Shown one piece after another: positions 1 to 4,707 of a DNA stretch of 5,596 nucleotides (its first letter is position 1; every line of letters begins with the position of its first letter). The notes beneath the pieces were generated by a model. The model saw only the letters and a program-made list of their open reading frames with translations. It ran no database searches and was not told the DNA's origin. Both the position numbers and the translations under genes were made by a program. The DNA is from a bacterium (GTDB lineage: Bacteria; Krumholzibacteriota; Krumholzibacteria; LZORAL124-64-63). The stretch lies in contig JAASSM010000154.1 in NCBI GenBank assembly GCA_021767885.1, positions 1-5,596 on the forward strand, written 5' to 3'.

Positions 1-557
1 GGCGGGTGGTGGACTGGGATCTGGGCACCACCGAGCCGGGGTCCAGCGGGTGCCCGCTCCTCGATCCGGCCGGCCGGATCATCGGCCAGCTCCACGGGGG
101 CTACGCCGCCTGCGGCAACGACCTCAGCGACTGGTACGGGCGGCTGTCGGTGTCCTGGGCGGGGGGCGGCACGGCCGCCTCCCAGCTGGCCGCCTGGCTC
201 GATCCGGTGGGCACCGGGGCGACCGTCCTGGACCTGTACGACCCCGCCGATCCCGACGATCCGCCCTTCGCGGATCCGGCGCCCGACCAGCAGGCATACC
301 TCGGCCTGCCGTTCCCCAATCCGGGCCGGGGGGCGACCTCGCTCGTGGTCCAGGTGGATCGCGACGGGCCGGTCACCCTGCGCCTGTACGACGTGCGCGG
401 CCGGCGCGTGGGATCCCTGGCGGAGGGGCGCGTCCTGACCGCCGGACGGCTGCACCTGTTCGCGGTGGCCGGGGCGGGGCTGCCGGCCGGGGTCTACCTC
501 TGCCGCCTGGAGGCGCTGGGCGAGGAGCACGTCCGCAAGTTGACGCTGCTGAGATGA
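1..557 (+). CDS. Lysyl-endopeptidase-like secreted serine protease with C-terminal Por/T9SS-type sorting domain (5' truncated)
   Basis: This is the C-terminal 184 or so codons of a chymotrypsin-fold (S1) protease; the reading frame is open through the left edge, with the first full codon at base 3. The nucleophile motif EPGSSGCP is at bases 33-56, with the catalytic Ser at 45-47. The following segment (GRIIGQLHGG, then SDWYGR, SWAGGGTAASQLAAWLDP) closely matches what I recall of Achromobacter lysyl endopeptidase. The His of QLHGG (93-95) and the Asp of LSDWYGR (129-131) line up with that enzyme's His210 and Asp225; Asp225 sets Lys specificity. The catalytic His and Asp lie off the window. After an acidic Asp/Pro-rich linker (about 237-290), bases 297-554 encode a beta-rich module with FPNPGRG, LRLYDVRGRRV, LPAGVYLCRLE and a basic KLTLLR end, as in type IX/Por C-terminal sorting domains. 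The inferred role is an exported or surface protease cleaving after Lys. Family and sorting-domain calls are firm; substrate specificity is inferred. Confidence 0.88.
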   Translation, partial: RVVDWDLGTTEPGSSGCPLLDPAGRIIGQLHGGYAACGNDLSDWYGRLSVSWAGGGTAASQLAAWLDPVGTGATVLDLYDPADPDDPPFADPAPDQQAYLGLPFPNPGRGATSLVVQVDRDGPVTLRLYDVRGRRVGSLAEGRVLTAGRLHLFAVAGAGLPAGVYLCRLEALGEEHVRKLTLLR

Positions 558-593
558 GCGACGCGCGGCCGGCGGCCGGGCCAGGGAGACGCG

Positions 594-617
594 CGGCGGG
601 ACCACCGGGTCCCGCCG
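594..617. terminator. Perfect GC-rich hairpin between convergent genes, probable bidirectional terminator
   Basis: Bases 594-603 (CGGCGGGACC) are perfectly complementary to 608-617, leaving a 4-base loop ACCG. The hairpin starts 36 bases after the protease stop and lies 49 bases beyond the amidohydrolase stop on the other strand. No T tract follows the stem in either direction, so it does not fit the classical intrinsic terminator. It could act as a U-less terminator, a pause or Rho-linked element, or an mRNA 3'-end stabiliser. In DNA this rich in G+C some chance hairpins are expected, but a 10-bp uninterrupted stem placed at a convergent junction is suggestive. Confidence 0.5.
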
Positions 618-635
618 TCGTCGCGGAAGGCCATG

Positions 636-649
636 CCGGCCGCGGCCGG
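636..649. repeat. 14-bp perfect palindrome CCGGCCGCGGCCGG
   Basis: This is an uninterrupted self-complementary sequence in the convergent gap, just beyond the amidohydrolase stop codon. As RNA it has no loop and so would not fold into a good hairpin by itself. It consists only of G and C and may be a chance result of base composition. I see no evidence of protein binding. Confidence 0.3.
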
Positions 650-665
650 GGCGCACGATGCCCCG
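647..665 (-). terminator. Short GC hairpin next to the amidohydrolase stop codon, weak terminator candidate
   Basis: On the minus strand CGGGGC (665-660) pairs with GCCCCG (652-647) across a 7-base loop. The stem begins 2 bases past the TGA stop of the amidohydrolase. It is only 6 bp and lacks a following U tract, so it is a weak candidate. The 594-617 hairpin further along the same transcript is the stronger one. Confidence 0.25.
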
Positions 666-666
666 A

Positions 667-2037
667 TCAGATCCAGCCCATGGACTGCCACAGGCGCATG
701 GCCGTCTCCTGCAGCAGCTTCGGGGCCACGGGCGGCCCGTCGCCGTTGGTGTAGACGCGCCGGCCGCCCACCCACACCGAGCCGATGTCCCAGGGATGGA
801 AGTCGTAGAGCAGGTGGTTCAGCCAGGTGCCGGTGGTCAGGGGCGTCTTCTGGAAGTTGTCCAGGACCACGAGGTCGGCCGGGGCTCCGGCACGCAGGCT
901 CCCGAAGGCCTCGCCGAACCTGGCGCGGGCGAGGCGGTAGCCGCCGAACCAGAGCTGGGCCGCGGAATCCAGGTCCAGATCCGGCGGGCTGGACTCGCGG
1001 CCGCGGAAGTACGTGGTGCGCAGCTCGCCCCACATGTTCTCGTCCAGGGCGTTGGTGCCCAGGGCGGCGCGCGGGCCCCAGCCGCGGAGCTTGGCGCGAC
1101 CGATGCCGGCCACCATGTTCGAGCGGCCGCAGTGGATGAGCCAGGCACCGGCGCGGTCGATGCGCGCGAGCTCGCCCTCGGTGAGGTCCACGCCGTGCGC
1201 CAGGACGGCGCCCTCGCGGATCAGGCCGGCGTCGAGCAGGCGGTCCACCGGATCGGGCCAGCCCCGCTTGCGGCTGATGGTGCGGTCCTCGGGGCTCTCG
1301 CCCACGTGCAGGTGCGGCGTGGCGCCGTAGCGGTCGCAGAGGGCGGCCAGGCGCTCGAGGGTGCGGTCCTCCAGGGTGAAGCTGGCGTGGGCGCCCACCA
1401 CGCCGCGGAACTGGGCCACGCAGCCATCCTCGGTGCTCTGGCGGCGGGAGAGGTACCGCTCGGTCTCCTCGATGGCCGTGTCGCGGACGCCCTTGCCGCC
1501 ACGGTCGGTGACCTCGTAGCCCAGGCTGCCACGCACGCCCACCTCGGTCATGGCGCGCTCGACCTCGTCCAGGGAGTAGCGCACGCAGCTGAGGCTGGAG
1601 TGGATGTCGAAGATGAGCGTGGTGCCGCTGCGCACCGCATCCCAGGCACCGGCGGCGGCTGCCAGGTAGATGGCCTCCTTGTCGAGGCAGCGGTCCAGGT
1701 TCCACCAGACCTCGCTGAGATGCTCGCGATAGTCGGCCGGTTGCCGCGGGGGGAACGGCGCGCCCGCCGTCAGCGACATGTAGAGGTGCATGTGGCCGTT
1801 GATGTTGCCCGGCAGGACGGTGGCGCCCTTGAGGTCCACCACCTCCTCGCCCTCCTGCGGCTGCAGGTCCGGGCCACGCTCCACCACGCGGCAGCGCCGG
1901 ATGCGCAGGTCCACGTCCTCCACCAGGGGGTCGGGCGCCGCCTCCAGCTCGGCGGGGAAGTAGTCCAGGACGCGGCCGCCCTTCAGCAGCAGTTCGCCCG
2001 CGGTGTGGCCCCCCTCGGGGATCGCCTGATCGCTCAC
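667..2037 (-). CDS. SsnA-like amidohydrolase (metal-dependent hydrolase) with Asn at the expected beta-8 metal-ligand Asp
   Basis: This 456-residue protein of the amidohydrolase superfamily acts on an unidentified substrate; cytosolic, since no signal peptide is seen. Residues 16-76 form the N-terminal beta-sandwich and lead into NINGHMH, the HxH metal motif (His82, His84). Further expected site residues are His244 and Glu247 in HLHVGES, His281 in LAHGVDL, and His302 in HCGRSNM. Stretches such as WWNLDRCLDKEAIY, GAHASFTL, RSNM and ALGTNALDENM resemble E. coli SsnA, a putative aminohydrolase of 442 residues, so deamination or C-N hydrolysis is the likeliest chemistry. SsnA has GTD where this protein has GTN: residue 329 (AAC, bases 1053-1051 on the minus strand) is Asn in place of the usual metal or catalytic Asp. 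Asp332 and Glu333 lie close by. The GTG start at 2037 was chosen because AAAGGA sits 8 bases upstream. An ATG 22 codons further upstream would add residues unlike the family. The gene is monocistronic here and diverges from the ABC pair. No selenium or purine-catabolism genes adjoin it. Confidence 0.85.
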   Translation of the reverse strand: MSDQAIPEGGHTAGELLLKGGRVLDYFPAELEAAPDPLVEDVDLRIRRCRVVERGPDLQPQEGEEVVDLKGATVLPGNINGHMHLYMSLTAGAPFPPRQPADYREHLSEVWWNLDRCLDKEAIYLAAAAGAWDAVRSGTTLIFDIHSSLSCVRYSLDEVERAMTEVGVRGSLGYEVTDRGGKGVRDTAIEETERYLSRRQSTEDGCVAQFRGVVGAHASFTLEDRTLERLAALCDRYGATPHLHVGESPEDRTISRKRGWPDPVDRLLDAGLIREGAVLAHGVDLTEGELARIDRAGAWLIHCGRSNMVAGIGRAKLRGWGPRAALGTNALDENMWGELRTTYFRGRESSPPDLDLDSAAQLWFGGYRLARARFGEAFGSLRAGAPADLVVLDNFQKTPLTTGTWLNHLLYDFHPWDIGSVWVGGRRVYTNGDGPPVAPKLLQETAMRLWQSMGWI

Positions 2038-2045
2038 GTCGTCCG

Positions 2046-2051
2046 TCCTTT
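2046..2051 (-). promoter_or_regulatory. Ribosome binding site deciding the amidohydrolase GTG start
   Basis: The minus strand reads AAAGGA here, with 8 bases between it and the GTG at 2037. This favours the GTG over the in-frame ATG at 2103. It also lies inside the downstream copy of the leader direct repeat. Confidence 0.6.
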
Positions 2052-2076
2052 CCGGGGTCCTTGATCCTTCCGGGGT
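2047..2076. repeat. Imperfect direct repeat in the divergent control region
   Basis: CCTTTCCGGGGT at 2047-2058 recurs as CCTTCCGGGGT at 2066-2076, the two copies differing by one T. The start-to-start spacing is 19 bases, about two helical turns. Both copies lie between the candidate minus-strand promoter and the amidohydrolase start. The proximal copy contains that gene's ribosome binding site; the distal copy carries a similar GGAAGGA on the minus strand. It may be a tandem operator, a duplicated Shine-Dalgarno region, or a small chance duplication. Confidence 0.4.
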
Positions 2077-2093
2077 GAAAAACCGGTCCGCGC

Positions 2094-2099
2094 AGCATA
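2094..2099 (-). promoter_or_regulatory. Candidate extended -10 promoter element for the amidohydrolase
   Basis: The minus strand reads TGG followed by TATGCT, an extended -10-like sequence matching TATAAT at four of six positions. Transcription would begin near 2087, giving a leader of about 50 bases. No good -35 hexamer lies 16 to 18 bases upstream, which extended -10 promoters can tolerate. The call rests on sigma-70-type rules that may not suit this lineage. Confidence 0.35.
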
Positions 2100-2130
2100 C
2101 CATGTCCAGCGGTGCCGCGCAGGCGTGGAA

Positions 2131-2136
2131 GATAAT
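2131..2136 (+). promoter_or_regulatory. Candidate -10 element for the ABC ATPase-permease operon
   Basis: GATAAT matches five of six bases of TATAAT and is one of the few AT-rich spots in the window. Transcription would start near 2143, leaving a leader of about 33 bases before the ATG at 2176. No convincing -35 hexamer is visible upstream. If real, it places the alternative upstream ATG at 2125 outside the transcript. Confidence 0.35.
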
Positions 2137-2161
2137 CCCTGGAGCGCCGGGGATACAGCCC

Positions 2162-2166
2162 GAGGA
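2162..2166 (+). promoter_or_regulatory. Ribosome binding site for the ABC ATPase
   Basis: GAGGA ends 9 bases before the ATG at 2176. It supports that start over the in-frame ATG at 2125, whose 17 extra codons precede the normal beginning of ABC ATPase homology. Confidence 0.6.
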
Positions 2167-2175
2167 TCGTGTCCC

Positions 2176-2946
2176 ATGGACCCCATCGCGTTGCATGCCC
2201 TGACCCGACGCTTCGATGACCTGACCGCGGTGGACCGGCTGGACCTGACCCTGCCCGCCGGCCGGCTGGTGGGCCTGCTCGGGGCCAACGGCGCCGGCAA
2301 GACCACCACCCTGGAGATGCTCGCCACCCTGCTGGCGCCCAGCGAGGGCACCGCCACGGTGGCCGGCTGCGACATCCGCGCCGACGTGATGGGCGTGCGC
2401 CGCCGCCTGGGCTACGTGCCCGAGCACGGCGCCGTGTACGAGGGGCTCACCGCCCGGGAGTACCTCGAGCTCGCCGGCCTGCTCCATGACCTCGCCCCGG
2501 AGGTGGGGCGGCGGCGGACCGAGCGACTGCTGGGGTACTTCGAGCTGTCGGACGACCTGGACCGGCGCCTGGCCACCTTCTCGAAGGGCATGCGCCGCAA
2601 GGTCCTCGTGGTGGCGGCGCTGATGCACGACCCGCCGGTCCTGCTCCTGGACGAGCCCATGGACGGCCTGGACGTGCCCAGCCAGCGCCTGCTGGCCGAT
2701 CTGCTGCGCCGGCTCGCGGCCGGAGGCAAGACCGTGGTCTACTCCAGCCATGTGCTGCAGCAGGTTCAGGAGGTCTGCGAGGACCTGGTCCTCATCCATC
2801 ACGGCCGTCTGCTCTGGCATGGCTCGGTGGCCCGGCTGCGCGCCGAGCACGGCGGCGATGCGCTCACCGACATCTTCCTGCGCCTGACGCACCAGGACGC
2901 CGGCCGCGACGTGGCCTGGGCGGACCTGCTGGGAGATGGGGCGTGA
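2176..2946 (+). CDS. ABC transporter ATP-binding protein (ABC-2 exporter type)
   Basis: This 256-residue cytoplasmic ATPase powers the permease encoded immediately downstream. All core ABC elements are present: Walker A GANGAGKTT (residues 36-44), a Q-loop region reading YVPEHG (80-85) with Glu in the usual Gln position, the signature FSKGMRRK (135-142), Walker B VLLLDE (155-160), the D-loop GLD (164-166), and the switch His192 in YSSH. The SKGM-type signature and the short length are typical of DrrA/CcmA-like ATPases that work with ABC-2 permeases, usually in export. The start is the ATG at 2176, chosen for its GAGGA ribosome binding site. The stop codon overlaps the permease start by four bases, so the two are expected to be co-translated. 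The catalytic residues suggest a working ATPase. The transported substrate cannot be read from the sequence. Confidence 0.93.
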   Translation: MDPIALHALTRRFDDLTAVDRLDLTLPAGRLVGLLGANGAGKTTTLEMLATLLAPSEGTATVAGCDIRADVMGVRRRLGYVPEHGAVYEGLTAREYLELAGLLHDLAPEVGRRRTERLLGYFELSDDLDRRLATFSKGMRRKVLVVAALMHDPPVLLLDEPMDGLDVPSQRLLADLLRRLAAGGKTVVYSSHVLQQVQEVCEDLVLIHHGRLLWHGSVARLRAEHGGDALTDIFLRLTHQDAGRDVAWADLLGDGA

Positions 2947-4604
2947 GCGAGCCCGGCCCCATGGTGCGCCTCGTCCTGGCCATGCTCGGTCCGGCGCTGC
3001 GGCTGGCCGGGGCGCGGCCCTCCCGCGTGGCCATCCTCGCCCGCGGCCTCGCGCGCCAGACCCACGGCCTGCAGGAGGAGCAGCGTGGCGAGGCCGGCAG
3101 CGGCCCGGACCCCGAGCTGCTGCGCGTGCTGGTCCTGGTGCTGCTGGCCCTGTTCTCCCTGCTCGTCGCCGTGGTGGTGGTGCGCCTGGGCGATCGCCCC
3201 GAGCTGGCCACCCTGGTGCTGCTGGCCGCGCAGCTGGGCGGCGTCCTCCTGCGCAGCGGCGGGGAGGTGGTGCCCCTGGTGCTCGATGCGGACGACCGCC
3301 GGGTCCTCGGGTGGTGGCCGGTGAGCGAACGCGAGCTGCTGCTGGCCCGCGGCGGGGTGCTGCTGCAGGGCGTGGCCGAGGCCACCGTGGCGGTGGCCGC
3401 GCTCCCGCTGCTGCTGCTGGCCATCCGCGGCGAGCCGCCCGTGGTCGCGGCGGTGGGGGCGGGGGCCGGCCTGGCCCTGCACGGGGTGGCGGTGGCGGCG
3501 GTGCTGCTGCTGTGGGTGCAGGGGCTGGCCCGGCTGGCCGGACGCCGCCGGGCCCGGCGCTTCACCGAGGCGCTGGGGACCATGACGCTCATCGTGCTCA
3601 TCAACCTGCTGGCGCGTGCGCCCCGCGCGGTGGGCGGCTGGCTGGAGGGGCTGGCCGGCTGGCAGGAGCTCCTGCTGCCGCCGCTGTGGTTCGCCGCGTG
3701 GGGCGGCTGGGGTCGCCCGCTGCCCGGGCAGATGCTCGGCGCCGGACTGGCCCTGGTGGCCGTGGCGCTCCTGGTGGGACTGGGTGCACGCGCCCTGGGC
3801 ACGGCCGCGCGCGGCGAGGACGCCGGCGAGGTCCGCGGCGGCGCCGGCGGGCGCGACTGGTCCGCGCCGCTGGCCGCCTGGGTGGGCCGCTGGCTGCCTG
3901 GCCGGCAGGGCCGGGCCGTCCGGCTCCTGCTGGTCGCCCATCTGCGCGAGGACTGGCGGCTGCTCGGCGTGCTGTTCGGGGTGCCCATCCTGATGACCGG
4001 CTACCTGGTGCTGGTCACCGGCTGGCGGCCGCCACCGGGCAGCGTGGGTGCCACCGGTGCGGCCGACTGGGCGGCGCCCCTGGGCTTGCTGCTCAGCGTG
4101 CTGGGTCTGTCGCTGGCCTCGGCGCTGGGCTGCAGCGCCGAGCCGGCCGCGGGCTGGCTGGTGCGGTCGGGGGTGCTGGATGCACCGCGCCTGCTGGCCC
4201 TGCAGCGGCGGCTGGTGCGGGCCCTGGTGCCGGCGCCGCTGCTGACGGTGACGCTGCTGGCCACGGTGATCGCTGGCCGCCTCTCGCCGGGTCAGGCGTT
4301 GCTCGCCGCCGTCCCGGCCTGGCTGGCCCTGGAGATCATGCTGGCGTTCGTGCAGCTGGTCCTGCCGGCCGCGCCCTTCTCCCGGCCCTGGCAGCGCCAG
4401 GGGCACGGAGGGCGGGCCTTCCAGCTCCTGGCCGTGGTGGTCTGGCCAGTGGCGGTGCTGCCGCTCTTCCTGGTCTTCGACCGCGGATGGTGGGGACCGC
4501 CGGTGGTGGTCGCGGTCCAGGCGCTCACCTGGCTGACCCTGCGCCGGCTGGGCCGGCGGCGCGTGGCCCGGGCGGGACTGCCGGGGCTGCTGCCCCGGAC
4601 ATGA
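2943..4604 (+). CDS. Multi-spanning ABC transporter permease, partner of the upstream ATPase
   Basis: This 553-residue integral membrane protein begins with GTG inside the last four bases of the ATPase gene (GTGA overlap), with GGAGA 6 bases upstream as ribosome binding site. By eye, about 12 hydrophobic segments are visible, near residues 62-80, 88-104, 139-161, 167-193, 210-224, 264-285, 340-361, 376-397, 426-446, 453-478, 493-515 and 519-537. Before the first lies a cytoplasmic-looking N-terminal stretch with an Arg/Gln/Glu-rich part at 34-50. Residues 115-136 (DADDRRVLGWWPVSERELLL and onward) form a charged loop ending in a P-V-S motif, as in large ABC-2-like exporter permeases with 10 to 12 helices. 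A second soluble, Arg/Gly-rich part lies near 286-335. It is longer than the usual 6-helix ABC-2 subunit, so one protein might supply both transmembrane halves. The substrate is unknown. The family call rests on operon context and hydropathy; I do not recognise a specific named subfamily. Confidence 0.85.
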   Translation: MSEPGPMVRLVLAMLGPALRLAGARPSRVAILARGLARQTHGLQEEQRGEAGSGPDPELLRVLVLVLLALFSLLVAVVVVRLGDRPELATLVLLAAQLGGVLLRSGGEVVPLVLDADDRRVLGWWPVSERELLLARGGVLLQGVAEATVAVAALPLLLLAIRGEPPVVAAVGAGAGLALHGVAVAAVLLLWVQGLARLAGRRRARRFTEALGTMTLIVLINLLARAPRAVGGWLEGLAGWQELLLPPLWFAAWGGWGRPLPGQMLGAGLALVAVALLVGLGARALGTAARGEDAGEVRGGAGGRDWSAPLAAWVGRWLPGRQGRAVRLLLVAHLREDWRLLGVLFGVPILMTGYLVLVTGWRPPPGSVGATGAADWAAPLGLLLSVLGLSLASALGCSAEPAAGWLVRSGVLDAPRLLALQRRLVRALVPAPLLTVTLLATVIAGRLSPGQALLAAVPAWLALEIMLAFVQLVLPAAPFSRPWQRQGHGGRAFQLLAVVVWPVAVLPLFLVFDRGWWGPPVVVAVQALTWLTLRRLGRRRVARAGLPGLLPRT

Positions 4605-4650
4605 GGCCGGGGACGGGGCCGTTGGCGGACGGGCTCGCGGCCGGGATATG

Positions 4651-4680
4651 GCGCGGCCTCCTCGTCGGAGGAGGCCGCGC
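4651..4680. terminator. Perfect 13-bp hairpin between convergent genes, probable bidirectional terminator
   Basis: GCGCGGCCTCCTC (4651-4663) is exactly complementary to 4668-4680, with the 4-base loop GTCG. The stem starts 46 bases after the permease stop and 27 bases beyond the stop of the minus-strand DUF4340 gene, so it can serve both transcripts. There is no T tract on either side. Perfect pairing over 13 bp at a convergent junction makes a transcript-ending or 3'-protecting role likely. Confidence 0.65.
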
Positions 4681-4707
4681 GTGCATGGCCGGGGGGCGCC
4701 GGGCCGG

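Noticed and set aside
50..754. A 234-codon plus-strand frame overlapping the protease end and the convergent gap
   Set aside because: It is Arg/Gly/Pro-rich and offset from the protease frame, which carries the catalytic motif and sorting domain. It runs through the hairpin gap into antisense of the amidohydrolase.
658..2064. A 468-codon plus-strand open frame opposite the amidohydrolase
   Set aside because: It is a shadow frame created by high G+C codon bias. It is Ala/Gly/Arg/His-rich, has no recognisable domain, and lies exactly opposite a gene with clear family motifs.
2125..2175. Upstream in-frame ATG giving the ABC ATPase 17 more residues
   Set aside because: It lies upstream of the likely transcription start set by the GATAAT at 2131. 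The ATG at 2176 has a well-spaced GAGGA and begins where ABC ATPases normally begin.
2135..2175. Possible riboswitch or attenuator in the ABC operon leader
   Set aside because: The leader is only about 33 bases from the proposed start. I see no conserved aptamer, no strong stem-loop and no leader peptide.
2038..2892. Extension of the amidohydrolase frame 285 codons upstream across the ABC ATPase
   Set aside because: Family homology begins shortly after the GTG at 2037, which has a good ribosome binding site. The upstream part is antisense to a clear ATPase and has no domain of its own.
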